Source: JAXFQS01 sp034178815 (GTDB lineage Bacteria; Verrucomicrobiota; Kiritimatiellia; RFP12; DVOR01). Taken from it: a stretch of DNA of 10,759 nt. The notes beneath the pieces are model-generated. The model did no database searches. It was not told the DNA's origin and was given only the letters and a program-made list of their open reading frames with translations. Positions 1 through 5,818 of this stretch are shown in pieces. A program made the translations under genes and the position numbers. Within the stretch, counting starts at the first letter, position 1; each line of letters begins with the position of its first letter. The stretch is taken from assembly GCA_034178815.1 (NCBI GenBank), contig JAXFQS010000073.1:1-10759 (forward strand). Direction: 5' to 3'.

Positions 1-171
1 GCCCAGATCCGCCAGCAGCAGCACCTTGAAAAGCCCTTGCATCGGGAGCGAGAGCCGCCCCCCAATCCACTGCATGTCGAGGATGTCGTACCACCAGGTT
101 GACCAGACGATGGCAAGCGGGGTGGCGAAGAGCAGAAGGATGCGAATCCACTTGAGGAGTTGCTTGGTCAT
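1..171 (-). CDS. N-terminal part of a membrane protein, function unknown (runs off left edge)
   Basis: An open minus-strand frame starts at an ATG at 171-169 and stays open for 57 codons to the window edge. It begins MTKQLLKWIRILLLFATP and continues with a hydrophobic stretch ending near residue 23, flanked by Lys/Arg on the N-terminal side. This looks like a membrane segment or uncleaved signal anchor with the N-terminus in the cytoplasm. A second hydrophobic stretch begins near residue 46 (GLFKVLLLADLG) at the edge. The start codon lies only 6 bases after the stop of the upstream outer-membrane barrel gene, so the two are almost certainly co-transcribed and may act together. I do not recognise the family from this fragment and assign no function. 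That the frame is a real gene is likely; what it does is unknown. Confidence 0.6.
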   Translation of the reverse strand, partial: MTKQLLKWIRILLLFATPLAIVWSTWWYDILDMQWIGGRLSLPMQGLFKVLLLADLG

Positions 172-177
172 GGCGGG

Positions 178-1617
178 TCAGTAGACGAAGTCGAGTTGTA
201 ACCGGAGGAAATAGGCCGGCTTTTCTCCTTCCAGCCCGGTATATTCGCCGGGGACTAGGAATTCGCCCCGGATGAGCCCTCCGAGGTCGCCGCGGGAGCC
301 AAAGAGGTTCTTTACGAGCATGAAGTTGTACTGGGCGACTCCTAGCCATCCGTAGTACTGGCCTTCGCCGCCGTTGGCGTGGAGTTCGGAGTTTGGCACG
401 AGGGTGAAGAGGGGGCCTGTGTGGAAGAAGATGCGGTGGGCGTTGGCGAAGTGCATACGCCCGGGGGCGGCCTGGAAGACGCCTTCGGTGCCTTCGTCTG
501 GTCTGAAGGAGAGGCCGCCTTGGATGGATGGATAGAGCAGGTTGCACCAGTTGCCCATGCCGTTGACATAGTTTATCTGTCCCCAGAGGAGGAGTTCGCT
601 GAAGTAGGGGTGTCTGCCCCAAAGGGGGTTCCAGTCGGTGACCGTGCCTTGATTGGGGTCGCTGTCGCCGGAGAGGGCGAAGAAGCCGCCTCCGAGCCAG
701 GGCTGGACGGGGAGGAAGGGGGCTCTGGGGAAGGTGTATTTGGCTTGGGAGTAGAACATCCAGGCGCAGATGTCGCGTCCGTCGTCGGTGCGGCCTGTCT
801 GGAATGCGGCCTCGATTTCGGCGGCGATTTTCTGTCCGAGTCCCGGGCGGAAGCGGACGCCTTGCGTCCAGATGTTGCGGCCTGGGCGGGTGGCATTGCG
901 GTAGCGGTAGTCTTCCTCTCTTTTCCAGATGGCGTAGAGGTCGAGTGGGGCGGCGGGGTCGACGAGCGTGGTGGTGTGGTATAGGCCGACGGCGGATTCG
1001 AGGGAGCCTTCGGCGGCGACTTCGCGCTGGTTGAGTTGGCGCTCGGGGTATTTGGTGCCGTGGGGGGTGCCGAGGGCGAGGAAGTTCTCGGGTTCCTGGA
1101 CGATTCCGAAGAGGCGGAGGGTGTGTTCGGGGGTGATGCGCCAGGTGGCGAGCAGGGCGTCGGTGTAGAAAGTCCGGAAGCCGTCTCCCGGGGTGCCGTC
1201 ACCGAAGATGCGCCACGAGCCGAAGCCCATCAGGTCTTGGCGGCCGACTCTCAGGTCTAGGCTGTCGTCGAAGAGGTTTTTGGCTTCGAAGTAGAGTCCG
1301 GCGAGGACGAGTTCGTCGGGCCAGGTGTAGGAACTGCGCTGGTCGCGGTGGGCGATGAACTTCTGCCATTCGTTGGCGAATTTGATATTGAGGGCGTAGT
1401 CTCCGCGCCAGCGCGCTTCGCCCCAGATCCATTCGCGGAAGCGGAAGAGGTTCTCCATGACGGCCATGCCGCCGTAGGTGGGCATCCGGTTGTAGAGTTC
1501 CTGCCTGGCGACGAGGGAGACCCCGCCGTCGAAGGTCAAGGGCGGCTCGGGGCGGGCTTCGGGCGTCTGGGCCAGAAGCGGCAGGGCCAGCAGGGCGAGC
1601 GGGGCAACTCGGGTCAC
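178..1617 (-). CDS. Outer-membrane beta-barrel porin-like protein, alginate export (AlgE-like) family
   Basis: The product is 479 residues from a GTG start at 1617. It begins VTRVAPLALLALPLLAQT, a typical short signal peptide, and ends in LQLDFVY, the aromatic C-terminus expected of outer-membrane barrels. In between lie alternating aromatic/polar strands and a stretch around residues 120-155 (RVGRQDLMGFGSWRIFGDGT and following) that I recognise as the alginate-export domain type. Known members such as AlgE of Pseudomonas form an 18-stranded barrel exporting alginate; relatives in polysaccharide-using bacteria may be general porins, so the substrate here is open. The frame extends up to an ATG at 1677, but those extra 20 residues are translated from the terminator hairpin of the upstream tRNA, whereas AAGGAG precedes the GTG. 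The gene lies 20-odd bases downstream of that terminator, so it may depend on read-through or on a promoter inside the tRNA. A membrane-protein gene follows 6 bases downstream. Confidence 0.82.
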   Translation of the reverse strand: MTRVAPLALLALPLLAQTPEARPEPPLTFDGGVSLVARQELYNRMPTYGGMAVMENLFRFREWIWGEARWRGDYALNIKFANEWQKFIAHRDQRSSYTWPDELVLAGLYFEAKNLFDDSLDLRVGRQDLMGFGSWRIFGDGTPGDGFRTFYTDALLATWRITPEHTLRLFGIVQEPENFLALGTPHGTKYPERQLNQREVAAEGSLESAVGLYHTTTLVDPAAPLDLYAIWKREEDYRYRNATRPGRNIWTQGVRFRPGLGQKIAAEIEAAFQTGRTDDGRDICAWMFYSQAKYTFPRAPFLPVQPWLGGGFFALSGDSDPNQGTVTDWNPLWGRHPYFSELLLWGQINYVNGMGNWCNLLYPSIQGGLSFRPDEGTEGVFQAAPGRMHFANAHRIFFHTGPLFTLVPNSELHANGGEGQYYGWLGVAQYNFMLVKNLFGSRGDLGGLIRGEFLVPGEYTGLEGEKPAYFLRLQLDFVY

Positions 1618-1621
1618 GGAT

Positions 1622-1627
1622 CTCCTT
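1622..1627 (-). promoter_or_regulatory. Ribosome binding site deciding the GTG start of the barrel gene
   Basis: On the minus strand AAGGAG is followed by four bases (ATCC) and then GTG at 1617-1615. No comparable purine-rich site precedes the more upstream in-frame ATG at 1677, and the GTG start directly yields a normal signal peptide. Confidence 0.75.
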
Positions 1628-1636
1628 GTCGGTCGG

Positions 1637-1674
1637 AAACAAAAGAAGCACAACCCGCGAGGATTGTGCTTCTT
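1637..1674 (-). terminator. Intrinsic terminator of tRNA-Leu(GAG)
   Basis: Read on the minus strand, positions 1674-1643 form a 14-bp stem, AAGAAGCACAATCC pairing with GGGTTGTGCTTCTT (one T-G wobble), closed by the four-base loop TCGC. The stem runs into a T-rich tail (TTGTTT). It starts 5 bases after the tRNA's CCA end, the expected place. It also forms part of the leader of the downstream barrel gene. Confidence 0.9.
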
Positions 1675-1679
1675 CAAGA

Positions 1680-1763
1680 TGGTGCTCGGGGGGGGACTCG
1701 AACCCCCACGGATCGCTCCATATGCCCCTCAAACATACGTGTCTGCCATTCCACCACCCGAGC
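1680..1763 (-). tRNA. tRNA-Leu(GAG)
   Basis: The minus strand gives an 84-nt class II tRNA. The acceptor GCTCGGG pairs with CCCGAGC, followed by discriminator A and an encoded CCA. The anticodon stem TATGT/GCATA encloses loop TTGAGGG, with anticodon GAG in the middle. A long variable arm (GGA-GCGA-TCC) and a T-arm GGGGG-TTCGAGT-CCCCC complete the cloverleaf. The anticodon and long variable arm identify it as leucine, reading CUC and CUU. It has its own promoter upstream and an intrinsic terminator immediately downstream. Confidence 0.96.
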
Positions 1764-1790
1764 TAAAGGTGTGTCGCAAAACGGAGACAA

Positions 1791-1819
1791 AGACTACCAT
1801 AGTCCGATGGCCGTGTCAA
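1791..1819 (-). promoter_or_regulatory. Sigma-70-type promoter of tRNA-Leu(GAG)
   Basis: On the minus strand a perfect TTGACA (1819-1814) is followed by a 17-base spacer and TAGTCT (1796-1791) as a -10. That places transcription start near 1784, about 20 bases before the mature tRNA 5' end. The -10 is only a moderate match, as is common for strong tRNA promoters. Confidence 0.75.
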
Positions 1820-1927
1820 GCCGCAAATGCAGGGAGCGGCCGAAAAAGTGGTGCGGTTGCCTCCGCCGGCGGTCGGTGCTAACCTTTCGACCCCTATCCT
1901 GTCAGCCTGCCGTTCTCTTTCGTGGGC

Positions 1928-1986
1928 ACCTTTTGGGGGCTCGGGCGTCTACCTGCCGCCGCCTCTCTTAGCAACCTTTTGGGGGC
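1928..1986. repeat. 13-bp direct repeat between the tRNA genes
   Basis: ACCTTTTGGGGGC occurs at 1928-1940 and again at 1974-1986, identical in all 13 bases and 46 bp apart start to start. Each copy follows a T/C-rich tract. It lies between the two divergent tRNA promoters, so it could be a binding site or a chance duplication; nothing else in the sequence decides this. Confidence 0.55.
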
Positions 1987-2058
1987 ACTTCTGCGCGGCG
2001 AGTCGAGCCCTCCTGGCGAGTGCTCTAGGCCAAAATCGCCACCGCGGCGCAAAGATTC

Positions 2059-2086
2059 TTGACATCGGGGGGCGCGATTTGATACT
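2059..2086 (+). promoter_or_regulatory. Sigma-70-type promoter of tRNA-Leu(CAA)
   Basis: A perfect TTGACA at 2059-2064, a 16-base spacer and GATACT at 2081-2086 (4 of 6 matches to TATAAT) sit about 25 bases upstream of the mature tRNA 5' end. This mirrors the arrangement at the divergent leucine tRNA. Confidence 0.75.
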
Positions 2087-2110
2087 CTCTTCCTCGCACC
2101 GCATATTCGA

Positions 2111-2195
2111 GCCAGAGTGGCGGAATGGCAGACGCAGCGGACTCAAAATCCGCCGCCCAAAAGGCGTAAGGGTTCAACTCCCTTCTCTGGCACCA
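2111..2195 (+). tRNA. tRNA-Leu(CAA)
   Basis: This is an 85-nt class II tRNA. The acceptor GCCAGAG pairs with CTCTGGC, followed by discriminator A and an encoded CCA at 2193-2195. The anticodon stem GCGGA/TCCGC encloses loop CTCAAAA, anticodon CAA. The long variable arm is CGCC-CAAAA-GGCG and the T-arm is AAGGG-TTCAACT-CCCTT. It reads the leucine codon UUG. No convincing T-tailed terminator follows, so some transcripts may continue towards the SPFH operon. Confidence 0.96.
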
Positions 2196-2361
2196 TCGTG
2201 CTTCCTCCGCATTCCTGTTTTGCTCCCCTATTCAAAGTGTAAAGGGGCGGCATGCTAGGGCGTTGTACCGTTCCTCCCCGCATCCTCGGCAGGGGGGAAT
2301 CGGGATTGCGGGGCGTCTTCCGTCCGCGCCGGGGCAAGGCGGCCGGCCCCGAGAAATGGGC
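2196..2361. other. Spacer with weak hairpins, no gene seen
   Basis: The stretch between tRNA-Leu(CAA) and the operon promoter contains no plausible gene. Three small inverted repeats are visible: CCCCT/AGGGG (2225-2247), TTCCTCCC/GGGGGGAA with one wobble pair (2271-2299), and CGGGGC/GCCCCG (2330-2351). None is followed by a T-run, so none is a standard intrinsic terminator. The last sits only 10 bases before the operon's -35. Confidence 0.5.
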
Positions 2362-2391
2362 TCGACAAACGGCTCGGATTTGTGCTATACT
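2362..2391 (+). promoter_or_regulatory. Promoter of the SPFH-glycoside hydrolase operon (extended -10)
   Basis: TCGACA (5 of 6 matches to the -35 consensus) at 2362-2367, an 18-base spacer, and TATACT (5 of 6) at 2386-2391. The -10 is preceded by TGC, making an extended -10. Start of transcription would be near 2398, giving a short leader of about 22 bases to the ATG at 2420. It is the only good promoter I see for the five genes that follow. Confidence 0.78.
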
Positions 2392-2419
2392 GGCAGAGTC
2401 AGATTAGAAAGGATTGCGT

Positions 2420-3931
2420 ATGGCACAGCGTGTGAATCTTCCAAAGACTTCGATTGCGCCAGGAACCGTGGCGGCCGTGTTGCTGTTGGTGTTGGCGGTC
2501 GCTGGGGCCTGCTGGTTCTGGTTTGGCTGGCGCATCGAACCGCCGAACTGCTCCTTCGCGGTGTTGATGCGCAAGACGGGCGAGCCGTTGCCGCCAGACC
2601 AGATTCTCGCCGACCACCCGGGGCAGAAGGGGATTCAACTGGAGGTCGTCCCCGAAGGGCGCATATTCCGCAATCCTCTGGTTTGGAGCCACGAGATTTG
2701 CCAGATGACGAGCATTGCCGCCGGCCGCTTCGGCGTGCTCGTGCGTAAATACGGGAAAGATCTCCCGGAAGGGGAAATTATCGCCCCCTCTCCCGAGTAC
2801 AAGGGCATCGTGCCGGAGGTGCTCGGCACCGGGCGCCATCGCATCAACCCCTACGCCTACGACATCCAACTGTTCAACGATATCCGCATCGCGCCCGGGT
2901 ATGTCGGGGTCGTCACCAAATTGACCGGAGAAGACCTCTTTTCAGCCCCCGGAAAGGTTGCGGGCGGGGTCGGCTCGCGCGGCTTCCTCTCAGCCCCCGG
3001 TTGCAAGGGCGTCCAGGCACAGGTGCTCCGAGAGGGCACCCACCGCCTCAATCCTTATATCTACTCCGTCAGCCTAGTCAATATCCAGAGCCAGCGCATC
3101 GAACTGACCGGCAACGATGCGATTATGTTCTTGACGCTCGACGGCTTCCCCATCACCGTCGAAGGCACCCTGGAGTTCAACATCGACCCCGAAAAGGCCG
3201 CCCTGCTGACCCACGAAATCGGAGATATGGACGATATCCGCCGGAAAATCATCCTCCCTTACGCCAGAGGCTTCTCCAGGCTCGAAGGCAGCAAGCAGAA
3301 GGCCACCGCGTTCATCGTCGGCGAGTCGAGACAGGCCTTCCAAGATAGCCTTGAAAAGTTCCTCAAGTCGGTTTGCGCCCCCTGGGGAATCTCCCTCAAC
3401 TCCGTGCTCATCCGCGACATCATCCCGCCCCAGGACATCGCCGCCATCATCCGCGATCGGGAACTTGCCGCCCAGGAGTGCCGCAAGATTGAACAGCAGA
3501 TTGTCCAGGCCAAGTCCCTCGCCGACCTGGAGCGCCAAAAGGCTCTCGCCGACCAGAGCCGGCAGAAGGTGCTGGCGGAAACCGAGCAGATCCGCTCCCG
3601 CATCGCCGCTGAACAGGCCCAAGTCGAGAAGTTGACCCAGGCCAAGGCCCAACTCGAGGTCGCCCGCATCGGACTTGAGACCGCCAAGACTGAGGCGCAG
3701 GCAAAATTGACCATTGCCGAGGCCACCCGTAAGGTCGTCGAACATCAGAACCGCGCGGAAGCCGATGTCCTGCGCCAGCAGGTGCAAGCTTACGGTAGCG
3801 AAGGGGACTATGTCGAAGCGGCGCTTCTGGAGAAACTCGCACCCCAAATTAAATCCATCACCGTCCCGGATGTGCCCGATGGAATCCTCGGGCTTCCTGT
3901 TCGGGAAGGGAAGAAAGGAGGTGCCCAGTGA
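2420..3931 (+). CDS. Membrane-anchored SPFH/band 7 protein with three tandem N-terminal repeats (first paralogue)
   Basis: The product has 503 residues. The ATG at 2420 is preceded by AAAGGA with a 6-base gap; a TTG two codons earlier is less likely. A short basic N-terminus precedes one hydrophobic segment (about 17-37), suggesting an inner-membrane anchor with the rest in the periplasm. Next come three tandem repeats (about 38-93, 94-152, 153-219) built on a common pattern: Gly-x-x-Gly-Val, then T/Y-G-x-x-L-P, an x-Lys-Gly-Ile/Val step, and x-Gly-x-x-x-x-N-P-x-x-Y. Repeat 3 carries an extra 16-20 residues. An SPFH domain follows (about 220-345; DGFPITVEGTLEFNI, then VLIRDIIPP), then a long Ala/Gln/Glu/Lys coiled coil (about 345-460) and a short tail. 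SPFH proteins (stomatin, flotillin, HflK/C) form ring or cage oligomers that organise membranes or proteases. The next gene is a paralogue overlapping by 4 bases, so a hetero-oligomer like HflK-HflC is a fair inference. The exact role is unknown. Confidence 0.88.
   Translation: MAQRVNLPKTSIAPGTVAAVLLLVLAVAGACWFWFGWRIEPPNCSFAVLMRKTGEPLPPDQILADHPGQKGIQLEVVPEGRIFRNPLVWSHEICQMTSIAAGRFGVLVRKYGKDLPEGEIIAPSPEYKGIVPEVLGTGRHRINPYAYDIQLFNDIRIAPGYVGVVTKLTGEDLFSAPGKVAGGVGSRGFLSAPGCKGVQAQVLREGTHRLNPYIYSVSLVNIQSQRIELTGNDAIMFLTLDGFPITVEGTLEFNIDPEKAALLTHEIGDMDDIRRKIILPYARGFSRLEGSKQKATAFIVGESRQAFQDSLEKFLKSVCAPWGISLNSVLIRDIIPPQDIAAIIRDRELAAQECRKIEQQIVQAKSLADLERQKALADQSRQKVLAETEQIRSRIAAEQAQVEKLTQAKAQLEVARIGLETAKTEAQAKLTIAEATRKVVEHQNRAEADVLRQQVQAYGSEGDYVEAALLEKLAPQIKSITVPDVPDGILGLPVREGKKGGAQ
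2942..3000 (+). repeat. 11-bp direct repeat framing an insertion inside SPFH repeat 3
   Basis: TCAGCCCCCGG occurs at 2942-2952 and 2990-3000, 48 bp (16 codons) apart and in the same frame, both encoding Ser-Ala-Pro-Gly. The stretch between them is the extra Gly-rich segment that makes the third repeat longer than its neighbours. In-frame duplication followed by divergence would explain it. Confidence 0.6.
3916..3921 (+). promoter_or_regulatory. Strong ribosome binding site for the second SPFH gene
   Basis: AGGAGG lies inside the last codons of the first SPFH gene, 6 bases before the GTG at 3928. The stop TGA (3929-3931) overlaps that start in the sequence GTGA. The near-perfect site together with the overlap suggests coupled translation at a high, matched rate, as expected for partners in one complex. 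Confidence 0.8.
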
Positions 3932-5784
3932 AGAAGGTTTTGGCGCTTGCGACTGCCGCCGCGGTCGGGTTGGGAATCTACGGACTCTTTCTTTGGACTT
4001 TCTGCCGCATCGAGGTGCCGGCTGGGCATATGGCTATCGTGACGGCGAAGACGGGCGATCCTTTGCCCGCGGGCGAAATCTTGGCCGAGCGTGGTCAGCA
4101 GGGTATCTGGCGTGACCCGTTGCCGGAGGGACGCTATTTCCTCAATCCGGTTGAATATTCTTGGAAGATCGTGCCGAACCTGACGGTCCCGGCGGGCAAG
4201 GTGGTTATGGTGACTTCTCGGACGGGAAGGGAGTTGCCTTCTGGGCAGATTCTGGCCGCGGACAAGTCCGGCAAGGGGGTCTGGCGGAATGTGCTTGGGC
4301 CGGGGACTTATCGGTTGAATCCGTACGGCTACGCGACGCGTTTGCTGGATGCGGTGAGCATTCCGATTGGTTATGTCGGGATTGTGACATCGCAGACGGG
4401 TAAGCCGGCGAAGAAGGGGGAGTTTGCTAAGCCTGGGGAGCAGGGGGTGCTGGAGCAGACGCTCGCGCCGGGGCTTTATTACATCAATCCGCGGGCGTAC
4501 CAGGTGGATGTGATTGAGGTCGGGATGAATCAGGTGACGATTGTGGGCGAGGCGGGGAGCGTGGTGGTGACGAAGTCGCAAATCCAGCAGGCTTCCGGGG
4601 GGACTGTGGTGGATCAGTTGCAGGCGGTGGCGCTTGAGCGGCAGAACTTGAATCGGGTGAATTATATGCGAGAGAAGAGTGAGGAGTTTGTCTCGCAGGG
4701 GCGGTCGGCAGAGGGGCGTGGGAGGAAGCAAAAGGTTTCGGCTTCGGGTTCTTGGTCGAGCAAGTTGCTCGGTGGGGTGTCGCGTGCTGGTCGTCGTTCG
4801 GAGTCCTGTCCGGAGCCAGAGGTTGAGGAGAAGTCGGCCGCATTGGCGGAGCCGGTGGCGGTGTCGGCTCCGGGTGGTTCCAGGGTGGGGTCGAAGGCGG
4901 AGGGTAAGCCGAAGTCTGTGCAGCTGGCGCTTGACAATGCGTCGGCTTTCGCGTTGAAGCGGTTTGTGGAGTTCCCTTCGAGGGATGGGTTTCAGATTAT
5001 GCTGGATATGACGGTGGAGTTCGAGCTGCTGCCGGATCAAGTCTCGCGGGTGTATATGCTTTACGGGGATTTGCCGGCGGTGGTGGAGAAGATTATTCTG
5101 CCGCAGATTCTGTCGGTCTCGCGTCTGAAGGGTTCGACTTACAAGGCGCGCGATTTTATCGACGGGGAGGGGCGTCAGCAGTTTCAGGAGCAGTTGCGGG
5201 AGGAGTTGGTCTCGGTTCTGAAGGAGAAGCACATTTTGGTTCACAATGCGATTATCCGGCATGTGGAGATTCCTTCCGAGATTCTCACGCCGATTCGCGA
5301 GTCGAGTCTGGCGCAGGAGCAGAATCTGACCAATTTGGCGCGTCAGGAGACGGCGCAGCAGCAGGCTTTGCTCAACACTCAGGTGGCGCTGGTCGATCAG
5401 AATCGTGCGCAGGTGCTGCAGGAGACGGAGAAGTTGATCGCGACGATTCAGGCGGAGACGAAGAAGTCGATTGCGCTTATCCGTGCGGAGGCGGAGCGGT
5501 CGGTCGCGGGGCTGGAGTTGGAGCGGTCGAAGTTGCAGGCGGAGATTACGGCGGTTCGGGGGGATGCGGAGGTGCAGTCGAAGTATCTGGTCACGGCGGA
5601 GCGGGCCAAGGGGGAGCAGTTGCGCGCGGCGGTCTTCAAGGATCGGTCGAACTTCGGGCGGCTGAAGTTTGTCGATGCGCTGGGGGAGGATCTCTCGGTT
5701 CGGGTGTTGCACGCGGGGCCGGGAACGCTTTGGACGGATCTGAAGGGGTTGCAACCTGCGCTCCCGGTTCCTGCCAAGCAGTAG
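3928..5784 (+). CDS. Membrane-anchored SPFH/band 7 protein with three tandem N-terminal repeats (second paralogue)
   Basis: The product has 618 residues from a GTG start that overlaps the previous stop by 4 bases. One hydrophobic segment (about 4-25, after Lys-Lys) anchors it. Three repeats of the type seen in its neighbour follow at about 27-82, 83-140 and 141-200; repeat 2 is the cleanest, with TGRELPSGQILA, KGVW, GPGTYRLNPYGY. A long, poorly conserved linker (about 205-345), rich in Ser, Arg, Lys and Glu, is absent from the first paralogue. The SPFH core is about 345-455 (DGFQIMLDMTVEFELLPDQV; later NAIIRHVEIPSEIL). A coiled coil rich in Gln/Ala/Glu (about 455-565) and a C-terminal tail ending LPVPAKQ complete it. 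Pairing of a larger and a smaller SPFH protein in adjacent genes recalls hflK-hflC, but the triple repeats are not in HflK/C. It may form a periplasm-facing scaffold or cage with the first paralogue (inference). Its wobble positions are strongly G-rich, unlike the C-rich first paralogue. Confidence 0.88.
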   Translation: MKKVLALATAAAVGLGIYGLFLWTFCRIEVPAGHMAIVTAKTGDPLPAGEILAERGQQGIWRDPLPEGRYFLNPVEYSWKIVPNLTVPAGKVVMVTSRTGRELPSGQILAADKSGKGVWRNVLGPGTYRLNPYGYATRLLDAVSIPIGYVGIVTSQTGKPAKKGEFAKPGEQGVLEQTLAPGLYYINPRAYQVDVIEVGMNQVTIVGEAGSVVVTKSQIQQASGGTVVDQLQAVALERQNLNRVNYMREKSEEFVSQGRSAEGRGRKQKVSASGSWSSKLLGGVSRAGRRSESCPEPEVEEKSAALAEPVAVSAPGGSRVGSKAEGKPKSVQLALDNASAFALKRFVEFPSRDGFQIMLDMTVEFELLPDQVSRVYMLYGDLPAVVEKIILPQILSVSRLKGSTYKARDFIDGEGRQQFQEQLREELVSVLKEKHILVHNAIIRHVEIPSEILTPIRESSLAQEQNLTNLARQETAQQQALLNTQVALVDQNRAQVLQETEKLIATIQAETKKSIALIRAEAERSVAGLELERSKLQAEITAVRGDAEVQSKYLVTAERAKGEQLRAAVFKDRSNFGRLKFVDALGEDLSVRVLHAGPGTLWTDLKGLQPALPVPAKQ

Positions 5785-5806
5785 AGCCACTTTGTTTCAA
5801 CCAATT

Positions 5807-5813
5807 AAAGGAG
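5807..5813 (+). promoter_or_regulatory. Ribosome binding site deciding the GH16 start
   Basis: AAAGGAG is followed by five bases and ATG at 5819. This places the start nine codons inside the longest open frame and gives a normal signal peptide directly after it. The 34-bp gap after the SPFH stop contains no hairpin or obvious promoter. Confidence 0.85.
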
Positions 5814-5818
5814 CCGAT

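Larger units (their letters stand above)
1764..2110. other. Gene-free spacer between divergent tRNA-Leu genes
   Basis: This 347-bp spacer carries the two outward-facing tRNA promoters at its ends. The open frames crossing it are spurious: they read through tRNA sequence or lack ribosome binding sites and recognisable protein content. The centre is pyrimidine-rich on the plus strand and contains one 13-bp direct repeat. I see no RNA gene or protein gene in it. Confidence 0.7.

Noticed and set aside
1664..1882. Small plus-strand frame with GGGLEPPRIAP-type sequence
   Set aside because: It is the antisense of tRNA-Leu(GAG) read as protein, a well-known false gene type. There is no ribosome binding site.
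1348..1971. 207-codon plus-strand open frame
   Set aside because: It runs antisense to the barrel gene and its terminator, then through the antisense of tRNA-Leu(GAG) into the spacer. The barrel gene has a signal peptide, family motifs and a proper start, so this is a shadow.
2271..2299. Hairpin as terminator of tRNA-Leu(CAA)
   Set aside because: The stem has a wobble pair and a 12-13-base loop, lies 75 bases past the tRNA, and has no T-run after it on either strand.
2143..2337. Small minus-strand frame ending in GVEPLRLLGGGF
   Set aside because: It ends in the antisense of tRNA-Leu(CAA); the same kind of artefact, with no support for translation.
2414..2419. TTG at 2414 as start of the first SPFH gene
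   Set aside because: It directly abuts AAAGGA with no spacing, while the ATG at 2420 has the normal 6-base spacing.
3808..5790. 660-codon minus-strand open frame
   Set aside because: It is opposite the second SPFH gene. Its product is dominated by Arg, Leu, His and Pro without domains, the usual result of reading the complement of G-ending codons.
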